Positions 8,206 through 15,563 of a DNA stretch of 28,819 bases are shown piece by piece (position 1 is the stretch's first letter; each line of letters starts with the position of its first letter). Below the pieces are notes generated by a model, which was given only the letters and a program-made list of their open reading frames with translations, was not told the origin of the DNA and ran no database searches. Origin of the DNA: a virus; the IMG/VR virus record IMGVR_UViG_3300035700_000037, positions 1 through 28,819 of that record. One strand, 5' to 3'. Made by a program: the position numbers and the translations under genes.

Positions 8206-9464
8206 TAATTGTCAGCCTTAGGTTTAAGAGCATTTGACAGGCTCTGTTTCTCTGGGAACGTTTCGCCTGCTACTGTAGTTGTATTGTCGTTGTTGATGAA
8301 CGTGCCCTTTTGAGTAAGTCTGTCTGAACCGTTAGTCATTGTTATTCTAACGTCGTCGTACATCTTCCTCCATCTGTCACCAGTGTATTGAAACATTCTA
8401 TTTGGCACAAAGTCAGTTCTTAAAAAGTAGTCGCCTTCGACGTTATCTTCAGGGAATTGAATTCCCATGCCGAATGCTTCGCCGTTTGGTGCGTTTGAGT
8501 CTGTAAGCAAGTATCCAGTGTATCCTAGTCTATCAGGCTTTCCGTAGATGCCGTCAGCGGTTACTGTAAATGCACTTGTGTCAATATTAGATTCGTCAAC
8601 AGTTTGTAAGTCGACACTTCCGTCGTGATTTAGTGCGACAGTGTAAAGACGAGAAACATCATAACCACTCTGGTCTGCGGCAGCTTCTGCTTCGGCAACA
8701 ACTCCGTTATTGATCTGCATCTCTCTTTCGTATGTGCTCAAAAGATCTCTCAAGGTATTGTCCTGGTACTCAGCAAAGAAATTCTCATCTGGTGGCTCGT
8801 TACCTGTAGTTTCGTTTGTTACTTCGTAGAGGTTGCCTTTATATCTTACAACCTGTCCTACTGCGTAAGTTTTCTCTGGGTCATACTCTCCTTCAAACAG
8901 ATCTTCGTCTTCGGGCTTAGTAAGTATGTCACTAAATTCTTGTGTGTCGGTTAGCTGCTTGAGTTTAAGTCTATACAAGTGTGGATACCACGTAGGCGAA
9001 AAGCCTTCAGCAGCTCTGTTAACGTCTTCAACTACATAGAATCGTTTCAGTGCTGTTTGGAAATCGTTTGCAGCATATTCGTCCTCTAGATGCGGCAATT
9101 CAATAACATCACCACTCATTATTTTACGCCCAATAGTTTTTACTGAACTAGTGATGTGCACTGTCAAAAAGATTGTGTCGTTAGAAAGAAACAAACCAAA
9201 CTGCGATAAGTCAAAGTCAATATCTTGGACGTTATATATTCCTCGAATTCGATAAATGTCATTGTCGTACTTTCGATCTCTGTTTTCAAGAAACAGTAGG
9301 TCTTGTATTTGTGTATTGTCTTTGACAACTTCGCCGTCGTCGGTTCCTAGGTACTTGTGTAGAAACACATCGGTACCGCCTACAGTAAACGATTCGAGAA
9401 TGGTACGATCCATGAAGTAGTAATCATTCCCGCGTGTTGGTTTGTATAAACTTAGTCTTGGCAT
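8205..9464 (-). CDS. gp14: neck protein, gp14-like
   Basis: 419 residues, first gene of the leftward operon behind its own late box, with AGGT as a weak Shine-Dalgarno sequence. The central stretch (SNDTIFLTVHI, GDVIELPHLEDEY, RFYVVEDV, then HLYRLKLKQLTD) follows the order of strand motifs in T4 gp14 (VTLSINP, GDLIYFP, FEINWVEPYDPFYQ). In T4 this protein forms the neck with gp13. It is longer than T4 gp14 (256 residues). Residues 193-233 look like a small carbohydrate-binding module (Y-AVGQVVRYKGNLYEV). Residues 344-370 look like the fibre-type beta module (GDYFLRT, then TGDRWRKM). The gp14 assignment rests on motif order plus its place beside gp13 and gp15. Confidence 0.75.
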   Translation of the reverse strand: MPRLSLYKPTRGNDYYFMDRTILESFTVGGTDVFLHKYLGTDDGEVVKDNTQIQDLLFLENRDRKYDNDIYRIRGIYNVQDIDFDLSQFGLFLSNDTIFLTVHITSSVKTIGRKIMSGDVIELPHLEDEYAANDFQTALKRFYVVEDVNRAAEGFSPTWYPHLYRLKLKQLTDTQEFSDILTKPEDEDLFEGEYDPEKTYAVGQVVRYKGNLYEVTNETTGNEPPDENFFAEYQDNTLRDLLSTYEREMQINNGVVAEAEAAADQSGYDVSRLYTVALNHDGSVDLQTVDESNIDTSAFTVTADGIYGKPDRLGYTGYLLTDSNAPNGEAFGMGIQFPEDNVEGDYFLRTDFVPNRMFQYTGDRWRKMYDDVRITMTNGSDRLTQKGTFINNDNTTTVAGETFPEKQSLSNALKPKADN

Positions 9465-9486
9465 TAGCTTTACCTATATTGTAAAC

Positions 9487-9495
9487 GTATTTATC
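9487..9495 (-). promoter_or_regulatory. T4-type late promoter for the gp14 operon
   Basis: Minus-strand GATAAATAC. The predicted start near 9482 gives an 18-nt leader with AGGT before the gp14 ATG. It forms a perfect inverted repeat with the plus-strand box 3 nt away. Confidence 0.85.
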
Positions 9496-9498
9496 CTT

Positions 9499-9507
9499 GA
9501 TAAATAC
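9499..9507 (+). promoter_or_regulatory. T4-type late promoter for gp13
   Basis: Plus-strand GATAAATAC. The predicted start near 9512 is just ahead of GGAG at 9513-9516, which serves the ATG at 9524. The promoter position argues against the in-frame TTG at 9497 as the start. Confidence 0.87.
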
Positions 9508-9523
9508 AATACGGAGAACTTCA

Positions 9524-10306
9524 ATGACTGATACATCGATGCAAGAACAATTAGCAACACAAAAACAAGAAGTATACGATTACATTAAAGCCTTTTTAGG
9601 TGGCGGCATGGTTGATGTCGAGTTGGATCCTATACACTACCAAACAGGACTTGAAAAAGCACTGTCAAAGTTTCGACAGCGATCAGACCACGCTGTTGAA
9701 GAATCTTATCTCTTTCTTCCGTTGGTGATAGATCAAAACCAATATATTTTGCCAAAAGAAGTAATTGAAGTACGCAAACTATATCGTAGAGGTGTCGGAT
9801 CACGCCACGGTGGCGGAGGCAGCGGAACAGTTTTCGAACCGTTTAACCTTGCTTACACAAACACATATCTTTTGAGCGGATCTACCCAAATGGGCGGACT
9901 AGCAACTTATGATTTCTTTGCACAACACCAAGAACTAGTAGGCAGAATGTTTGGCTCGTTCTTAGAGTTTCAATGGAATTCAACAACAAAGAAACTAACC
10001 ATACTGCAAAGACCACGAGCTGATACCGAAGAGATTCTTATCGAAGCATACAACTATCGTCCTGACAGTCAGTTACTTGAAGACTATTTGGCCAAGCAAT
10101 GGATTAAGGACTATGCACTTGCAGCGTGTAAGTATATGCTAGGCGAAGCACGAAGTAAGTTTGCAACAATAGCAGGTCCACAGGGCGGCACTAGTCTTAA
10201 TGGCGACACGCTAAAGGCAGAAGCGCAAGCTGAGATGGAAAAACTTGAACAAGACGTCATCCAGCAAGTGGCCGGCGGGGTTGGTTTTTCTTTTCTAATC
10301 GGTTAG
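9524..10306 (+). CDS. gp13: neck protein, gp13-like head-completion
   Basis: 260 residues from the ATG at 9524 (MTDTSMQEQLATQKQEVYDY). Typical gp13-type stretches are seen: GGGMVDVELDPIHYQTGLEKAL near the N-terminus (split here as GGGMVDVELDP and HYQTGLEKAL), then RSDHAVEESYLFLPLV, FLEFQWNSTTKKLTILQRP, and a C-terminal KQWIKDYALAACKYMLGEARSKF. In T4, gp13 joins gp14 to close the filled head and provide the tail docking ring. It is transcribed divergently from gp14 and gp15 through the shared palindromic promoter. The gene ends in TAG, which shows that TAG works as a stop in this genome. A late-promoted endonuclease gene follows after 30 nt. Confidence 0.88.
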   Translation: MTDTSMQEQLATQKQEVYDYIKAFLGGGMVDVELDPIHYQTGLEKALSKFRQRSDHAVEESYLFLPLVIDQNQYILPKEVIEVRKLYRRGVGSRHGGGGSGTVFEPFNLAYTNTYLLSGSTQMGGLATYDFFAQHQELVGRMFGSFLEFQWNSTTKKLTILQRPRADTEEILIEAYNYRPDSQLLEDYLAKQWIKDYALAACKYMLGEARSKFATIAGPQGGTSLNGDTLKAEAQAEMEKLEQDVIQQVAGGVGFSFLIG

Positions 10307-10323
10307 GGTTCACAGTAGGATAA

Positions 10324-10331
10324 GATAAATA
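10324..10331 (+). promoter_or_regulatory. T4-type late promoter for interrupted endonuclease
   Basis: GATAAATA lies 5 nt before the ATG at 10337. With T4 spacing, the predicted transcription start falls on the A of the ATG, so the late transcript would be leaderless. The box overlaps the left arm of the hairpin at 10328-10354. Confidence 0.72.
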
Positions 10332-10354
10332 AGAGTATGAAAACTACTCTTATT
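10328..10354 (+). promoter_or_regulatory. start-codon hairpin
   Basis: AATAAGAGTA (10328-10337) is perfectly complementary to TACTCTTATT (10345-10354) across a 7-nt loop. The ATG begins with the last base of the left arm. Read-through RNA would bury the start region. RNA started at the late promoter would lack the left arm. This resembles the switch described for the T4 td-intron endonuclease gene. Confidence 0.7.
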
Positions 10355-11149
10355 GATATTATTGAAAACGACGCAAGTTATAATAAATCCGCAACCAGGT
10401 ATCTGTATAAACAGCATCCTGAGCTATGGCAGCGGATTCTAACAGCAACAAATTTTCTGCCTGGAACCGCTAAAGCTAAACAACGAGTGTGGCACGTATT
10501 GAATGACGTGTATGAACGTCCTGTGTGTCCTGTAACAGGCGAGTATGTAAAATGGTGGGAGAATAGGTACCTTAAAACATCAAGTGTTTCCGCTAGTACC
10601 ACGCATAGAAATAAATTAGGACTGAATAATAATCAAACAGAGTCTGCTAAAGCAAAACGCACAAAGACACTAAGAGACGGTTTTTCTACTGGGCGTATCA
10701 AGCCTAAACAGTGAACACCTAAAGAAGCTGCCGCTAGGTACGAAAAGATACGTGCTGCTACACAAGAGAAGTACGGGGTTCATTCTACACTGCTAATCCC
10801 AGAAGTAAGAGAAAAACAATATCAATCAAAGGTTGATAAAGGAATCATAACAGCTAGAGAGGATCGCACTGCTCGTCAGTTATATTACGACGCTGTAACA
10901 CGTCTTACTAAGAAGAGCTGGGCAGAGCACTTTGATAAAATAAATCCTAACAGACTAAACAGAAGCGAATGGGACTTGGATCATAATTATAGTATTCAAG
11001 CAGGATTCCGCAACGGGATTCCGCCGTATGTTATAGGACATTGGACTAACTTGCGTATGATGATTCCAGCAGAGAACTATAGTAAAGGTATGAAGTGCCA
11101 CAAAACAAAGAAGCAACTATTTGAAGATGTATTTGCGTCAATCGGTTGA
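10337..11149 (+). pseudogene. HNH-type homing endonuclease with in-frame TGA
   Basis: One frame runs from ATG 10337 to TGA 11147-11149 and is broken only by TGA at 10712-10714. The first part (125 residues) has the usual N-terminus of large phage homing endonucleases (ATRYLYKQHPELW, then ERPVCPVTGEYVKW). The second part (144 residues) has EKYGVHSTLLIPEVREKQ and then the HNH-like core: LDHNYSIQAGF, NGIPP, HWTNLRMMIPAENYSKG. The catalytic half lies after the stop, so without read-through the product would be inactive. Nothing else in the second half is damaged. The lost codon was plausibly TGG (KQ-W-TPKE). It is inserted between gp13 and the kinase-like gene. A fresh mutation, a sequencing error or read-through are all possible. 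Confidence 0.8.
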
Positions 11150-11155
11150 TTTAGG

Positions 11156-11184
11156 TTGACATCTAGTAGTTCTTCAGTTATACT
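11156..11184 (+). promoter_or_regulatory. strong sigma70-type promoter
   Basis: TTGACA at 11156-11161 and TATACT at 11179-11184 are separated by exactly 17 nt, close to the host sigma70 consensus. The predicted start near 11191 gives a short leader with TGGAG before the ATG at 11207. This is an early-type promoter inside a late-gene region. Confidence 0.85.
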
Positions 11185-11197
11185 ATCTATATAACTG
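11175..11197 (+). repeat. inverted repeat over promoter -10 and start site
   Basis: CAGTTATA (11175-11182) pairs with TATAACTG (11190-11197) over a 7-nt spacer. It covers the -10 element and ends at the Shine-Dalgarno sequence. It could be an operator, or a hairpin that forms only in read-through RNA. Confidence 0.55.
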
Positions 11198-11206
11198 GAG
11201 ACATGA

Positions 11207-11752
11207 ATGACAATCCCACCCAAACTGATGATAATAGGACACGCTCGACACGGCAAGGACACTGTCTGTGAGTATATTGTCAACAAATACAACTTTGAAT
11301 ACGAATCCAGCAGTCATTTTGCTGCTCGACATTTTATCTTCGACGAACTTAGAGTTCGATTTAACTACCAAACTGTAGAAGAATGTTTAGCTGACAGAGT
11401 TAATCATAGAGAACTTTGGTATAACATGATTGCTGATTATAACAGTAATGACCCTGCTCGACTTGGCAAGGAACTGTATGTTGAAAACGATATCTATTGT
11501 GGTCTGCGTCACAAGCGTGAATTCCACAGTATGAAGAACCAAGGTGTATTTGACTACGTAATTTGGGTTGACAGAAGCGATCACTTGCCGCCAGAAGACA
11601 AGACCAGCATGTCGCTTGAGCCTTGGATGGCTGATTTTGTAATTGACAATAACGGACTGCTAGAGGAAACTAAACGCAACACTACAGACCTAATCGATAA
11701 CATACTTGTAACGCACTTAGGTTACGATGCATTAGAGGTCTTAGCTCGTTAA
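11207..11752 (+). CDS. P-loop (d)NMP kinase-like protein
   Basis: 181 residues. A P-loop lies at residues 11-19 (GHARHGKDT) directly after a hydrophobic strand (KLMII), as in deoxynucleoside monophosphate kinases and adenylate-kinase-like folds. Later parts fit a small kinase: a region rich in Arg (RVNHRELW) and a strand FDYVIWVDRSDHLPPED followed by a C-terminal DFVIDNNG motif. T4 gene 1 encodes a dNMP kinase, but I cannot show direct orthology. The start at 11207 follows TGGAG. An overlapping ATG at 11203 is in another frame. The strong sigma70 promoter implies early expression, fitting dNTP supply. Its stop overlaps the stop of the convergent HNH gene by 3 nt. Confidence 0.75.
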   Translation: MTIPPKLMIIGHARHGKDTVCEYIVNKYNFEYESSSHFAARHFIFDELRVRFNYQTVEECLADRVNHRELWYNMIADYNSNDPARLGKELYVENDIYCGLRHKREFHSMKNQGVFDYVIWVDRSDHLPPEDKTSMSLEPWMADFVIDNNGLLEETKRNTTDLIDNILVTHLGYDALEVLAR

Positions 11753-12087
11753 TAATCAGGCGTTAAGTCGCCCTGTCGCCACTTAGCATCTGTCTTCTGC
11801 AGGATACGCTGGCAGTTAGCGCATATAGTCTTTAAGTTATTCGGACGGCAGTTTTCTAAGTCGCCGTCCACATGGTAGACATCAAACTGCTCTGGATGTC
11901 TACTTGCAAATCCACACTTCTCACAAAATCCCTTCTTAGTATATCCTCTATAGAACCAGCGAGGCGCTCTGCCTTGTACTGAATTCCTCAAACACGGCCC
12001 GCACTTAGAACGATAATACGGTATCTTATCTTTGTAATAATTGATAGCACAGGGCTTTTTCCTGCAGGTTTTGCATAAAGGACGCAT
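11749..12087 (-). CDS. zinc-type HNH endonuclease
   Basis: 112 residues with ten or more cysteines arranged in pairs (C5/C8, C29/C32, C55/C58, C89/C92) and an HNH-like core: VYHVDGDLENC at residues 70-80, N84 in NNLKTICANC. H72, D74 and N84 are candidate metal or catalytic residues, and C55/C58/C89/C92 would form the usual structural zinc site. Such small HNH genes are common mobile elements in T4-like phages. It is the only leftward gene between gp13 and the right end of the window, so it lies antisense to late read-through. A late box lies 6 nt from its ATG on the minus strand. Confidence 0.87.
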   Translation of the reverse strand: MRPLCKTCRKKPCAINYYKDKIPYYRSKCGPCLRNSVQGRAPRWFYRGYTKKGFCEKCGFASRHPEQFDVYHVDGDLENCRPNNLKTICANCQRILQKTDAKWRQGDLTPDY

Positions 12088-12093
12088 AGTTTA

Positions 12094-12101
12094 TATTTAG
12101 C
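12094..12101 (-). promoter_or_regulatory. T4-type late promoter for HNH gene
   Basis: Minus-strand GCTAAATA, 6 nt before the ATG at 12087. The predicted start is within a base of the ATG. The only purine-rich stretch upstream (AAGGTG) is 13 nt from the ATG and overlaps the promoter side, so it is unlikely to be used from this start. Confidence 0.55.
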
Positions 12102-12154
12102 ACCTTTTCTCGGCCTTTTCCACCTGCAAATACCGGGTGTTTTGTATAAGTTGC

Positions 12155-12163
12155 GCTAAATAC
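12155..12163 (+). promoter_or_regulatory. T4-type late promoter for gp18
   Basis: GCTAAATAC, followed by a leader of about 32 nt containing AAAGGAG at 12185-12191 ahead of the gp18 ATG. Confidence 0.82.
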
Positions 12164-12199
12164 TAGTAACGGAACATACCGCTTAAAGGAGAATTAAAC

Positions 12200-15100
12200 A
12201 TGGCACTTACTTCACCAGGTGTAGAAGTCACAGTAATTGACGAATCGTTCTACACGCCAGCAGCACCGGGCACAGTCCCAATGATATTTGTTGCTTCTGC
12301 ACAGAATAAGAGTAATGGTAGTGGTACTGGTGTAGCACCAGGCACGCTAGCAGCAAACGCAGGTAATCCATATCTGCTAACATCACAGCGTGAGCTTGTA
12401 GAAACTTTTGGTGACCCTATTTTCTACACTGACGCAAATAACAACCCAATTAATGGCGGCGAACTTAACGAATATGGTTTGCAAGCCGCTTACTCACTGC
12501 TAGGTGTTAGCAGCAGAGTTTATGTTACAAGAGCAGACATTGACCTTGGATCTTTGCAGCCACAAGCCGAAGAGCCAGGCGCAGCACCTGACAACGGTAC
12601 TAACTGGTTAGACACTCAAATCACCCAATGGGGTATCGCAGAGTGGAACGGTGAACCAGCTAGCACAGCAGACGGCCAGACGTTTTCAAATCAAACTCCT
12701 ATTGTAATTACTGATTCTACTCAGCTAGTAGGCAATCAAGCAACTGGCGCACCAAAAGCAAGTGTTGGTGCTATTGGTCAGTATGCTGTAAAAGCAACTA
12801 CTAACAAGTTCACTGTTTATGTTAAAGACAACACAGGTGAGTGGCAGCTAGTAGGTAGCCCAGAGTGGAAGGATAGCGTTCCATTCCTAGTAGGCGGCAC
12901 ACCAGGAGGCGGTTCAGATCTAGGTAACGGAAACGACGAGATCATCTTAACTGTAGGCGGCACAAGCTACACATTAAGCGAAGTTGCAAGCGGTGACGTA
13001 GATGCACATGTTCAGGCGTTCAACACTACCTTAACAGGCAGTGGTGTAAGAGTCTTTAACGACAACGGCCGTGTTGCATTTTACAACGACGGTTCTGTTG
13101 CTGACTTTGTTACCTTTGGCGCTGGACTATTGTTTGGCGAAGACAAGCTAAACATCACTGAAGTTTCAACAGGCGACGTTTACTATGCACCTTCACTTCA
13201 GATCAGCCCGCACACAGACGTTCCGCTGTATAGAACAGCAGATAACGATCGTCCTACTGGAAGCGTATGGATCAAATCAACTGAGCCTAACCTAGGTGCA
13301 CGTTGGAGATACTTCCGTTACAACAGCGACGTTGAATTGTTTGACACAGTTGAGGCACCTTTGTTTGCAACAAACGCAGAGGCTCTTTACTCACTAGACA
13401 GAGCAGGCGGCGGCATTAACCTTGCACAAGGCACAACATTTGTTCGTTACAACAGTGAAGGCGAAACTCCTGCACAAGCAGAGTTTAAGATCTTCAGCAG
13501 AACAACGTTTGGCCCAACTACTATTGTAAGTAAGCCAGTAACTGATGTGCTTGATCCTGGTTCTGTAACAATCACAATTTACGAAACACAGATTGGCGAG
13601 CGAGCTGTATCTTCAGGTACTCCTGTAGTTATTACACTAGCAGGTACTGCTGACGACGCAGACACAATTGCTGGTGCAATTAACTCAGCAGGCTTTGAGA
13701 ACGTTGTGGCAAGTGTTGACAACCAGAATCGTATTGTTATTACACATGAGCAAGGCGGTGACATTCGCTTTGGCGACGGAACAGACGACACAAGTGGCGT
13801 GATGGGCGACGTTGGTTTCGTACCATTTAATCCAGACAACGTAGCAGCAACAACTAGAAACTTCTATCTTGTTTCAGGCAATAACCCAGGTGAGTTCATT
13901 GCAAGTAACTGGGCAGAAGCTGACGTTATTGCACAAGATGATCCACCACAGAACCTAGCAGCAGACGGCGAGCTTTGGTACAACAGTGTTGTTGACGAAG
14001 TTGACATCATGGTACACGACGGCAGCACATGGGTTGGTTACAGAACAGAGTTTCCAGACACAGATCCAGCTGGCCCAATCGTTAGCGCAGGCGAGCCAAC
14101 ACAGCGTTCAGACGGTGCACAGTTTGTAGATGGTGATATTTGGATTGATACTTCAGACATCGAAAACTATCCAACTATCTATCGTTTCAGTGGCCCGGCT
14201 AGCAGATTTGTTCTAGTTGACAAGACTGATCAAACATCAGACGCTGGTATACTATTTGCTGATGCAAGATATGGCACAGACGGTGGCGATGTAAATACTC
14301 CTCCGTCAGGAACAATCACAGAAATGCTACAGAGCGACTTCCTGGATCCAGACGCACCAGATCCAGCACTTTACCCACGTGGTATGTTGCTGTACAACCT
14401 ACGTAGAAGTGGCTTCAACGTTAAGCGTTTTGAGCGCGGCTACATTGACACAACACTAGACAACGATCGCTTCAACGGCGAAGCAATGGCTAATTACTAT
14501 CCGGACCGTTGGGTGACAGAGTCACGTAACCAGAATGATGGTTCAGGTAGCTTCGGCGCAGCAGCACAGCGTATTGTTGTTGTACAATCATTGCAAGCAA
14601 TGGTTAACAGCAACGACCAGATCCGTGATGATGAATCACGTGTGTTCAACGTTATGGCAACACCTAACTATCCAGAGCTTATCGGTGAGATGATCACTCT
14701 AAACTTTGATAGAGGTATTAGCGCATTTATTGTTGGTGACTCACCAATGACATTGCGTCCAGATGCTACTTCACTTAACGAGTGGGGACAGAACGTTCGT
14801 AACGCTGTTGAAGACAATAAGCAAGGTCTTGTTAGTTTCGACGAGTACATGGGTGTTTACTACCCAGCAGGCTTTACAAGTGATAACTTAGGTAACAACG
14901 TTGTTGTTCCACCAAGTCACATGGCATTGCGTACAATTGCTTTGAGTGACCAGGTAAGTTACCCATGGTTTGCTCCTGCAGGTACACGACGCGGTGGCGT
15001 AACAAACGCAACTTCATCGGGTTACATTAACTCAGAAGGCGAGTTTGTAAGTGTATCACTAAACGAAGGACAGCGTAACACACTATACGCAAACAGCGTC

Positions 15101-15496
15101 AACCCAATTACGTTCTTGAACGGCGCTGGACTTGTCGTGTTTGGTCAGAAGACACGCGCACGTAACGCTAGTTCACTAGACCGTATCAACGTAGCACGTC
15201 TTGTTATCTACTTGCGTTCACAGCTTAACAGATTGGCTAAGCCATACTTGTTCGAGCCAAACGACAAGATAACACGAGACGAGATCAAAGGCGCAGTAGA
15301 AAGCCTGATGCTAGAACTAGTAGGGCAAAGAGCACTTTACGATTATATTGTAGTGTGTGATGAGACAAACAACACACCTGCAAGAATCGATCGTAACGAA
15401 CTCTACGTCGACGTAGCGGTTGAACCTGTTAAAGCAATTGAGTTTATCTACATTCCATTGAGACTCAAGAACACAGGAGAGATTGCAGGTCTATAA
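12200..15496 (+). CDS. gp18: contractile tail sheath protein gp18
   Basis: 1098 residues, with a strong Shine-Dalgarno sequence and late promoter. The N-terminus (SPGVEVTVIDESFYTP, then GTVPMIFVASAQNK and SSRVYVTRADIDL) and the C-terminal core (LNGAGLVVFGQKTRA, RINVARLVIYLRSQL, KPYLFEPNDKITRDEIKG, VAVEPVKAIEFIYIPLRL) are characteristic of T4-family sheath proteins. The conserved ends hold the contractile core. The middle (about residues 130-760) is greatly expanded compared with T4 gp18 (659 residues). It contains beta-module motifs resembling those of the fibre genes: RPTGSVWIKS near 350, DGELWYNS then GSTWVGY near 587, and GDIWIDTS near 650. It is followed by its own terminator, which fits a high-copy protein made from a monocistronic message. 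Confidence 0.97.
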   Translation: MALTSPGVEVTVIDESFYTPAAPGTVPMIFVASAQNKSNGSGTGVAPGTLAANAGNPYLLTSQRELVETFGDPIFYTDANNNPINGGELNEYGLQAAYSLLGVSSRVYVTRADIDLGSLQPQAEEPGAAPDNGTNWLDTQITQWGIAEWNGEPASTADGQTFSNQTPIVITDSTQLVGNQATGAPKASVGAIGQYAVKATTNKFTVYVKDNTGEWQLVGSPEWKDSVPFLVGGTPGGGSDLGNGNDEIILTVGGTSYTLSEVASGDVDAHVQAFNTTLTGSGVRVFNDNGRVAFYNDGSVADFVTFGAGLLFGEDKLNITEVSTGDVYYAPSLQISPHTDVPLYRTADNDRPTGSVWIKSTEPNLGARWRYFRYNSDVELFDTVEAPLFATNAEALYSLDRAGGGINLAQGTTFVRYNSEGETPAQAEFKIFSRTTFGPTTIVSKPVTDVLDPGSVTITIYETQIGERAVSSGTPVVITLAGTADDADTIAGAINSAGFENVVASVDNQNRIVITHEQGGDIRFGDGTDDTSGVMGDVGFVPFNPDNVAATTRNFYLVSGNNPGEFIASNWAEADVIAQDDPPQNLAADGELWYNSVVDEVDIMVHDGSTWVGYRTEFPDTDPAGPIVSAGEPTQRSDGAQFVDGDIWIDTSDIENYPTIYRFSGPASRFVLVDKTDQTSDAGILFADARYGTDGGDVNTPPSGTITEMLQSDFLDPDAPDPALYPRGMLLYNLRRSGFNVKRFERGYIDTTLDNDRFNGEAMANYYPDRWVTESRNQNDGSGSFGAAAQRIVVVQSLQAMVNSNDQIRDDESRVFNVMATPNYPELIGEMITLNFDRGISAFIVGDSPMTLRPDATSLNEWGQNVRNAVEDNKQGLVSFDEYMGVYYPAGFTSDNLGNNVVVPPSHMALRTIALSDQVSYPWFAPAGTRRGGVTNATSSGYINSEGEFVSVSLNEGQRNTLYANSVNPITFLNGAGLVVFGQKTRARNASSLDRINVARLVIYLRSQLNRLAKPYLFEPNDKITRDEIKGAVESLMLELVGQRALYDYIVVCDETNNTPARIDRNELYVDVAVEPVKAIEFIYIPLRLKNTGEIAGL

Positions 15497-15507
15497 GCAA
15501 AAAGATA

Positions 15508-15533
15508 GGGCTCTTTTATAGAGCCCACTTTTT
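15508..15533 (+). terminator. rho-independent terminator after gp18
   Basis: GGGCTCT (15508-15514) pairs with AGAGCCC (15520-15526) over a TTTAT loop, followed by a T-rich tail to 15533. It is immediately followed by the gp19 late box. Confidence 0.88.
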
Positions 15534-15542
15534 GATAAATAC
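15534..15542 (+). promoter_or_regulatory. T4-type late promoter for gp19
   Basis: GATAAATAC directly abuts the gp18 terminator tail. The short leader contains AGGAG about 10 nt before the ATG. Confidence 0.87.
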
Positions 15543-15563
15543 TAGCAACAGGAGAATAATTAA

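Noticed and set aside
9497-9523. TTG start for gp13 upstream of the ATG
   Set aside because: It lies on the late promoter, ahead of the predicted transcript start. The ATG at 9524 has a proper Shine-Dalgarno sequence.
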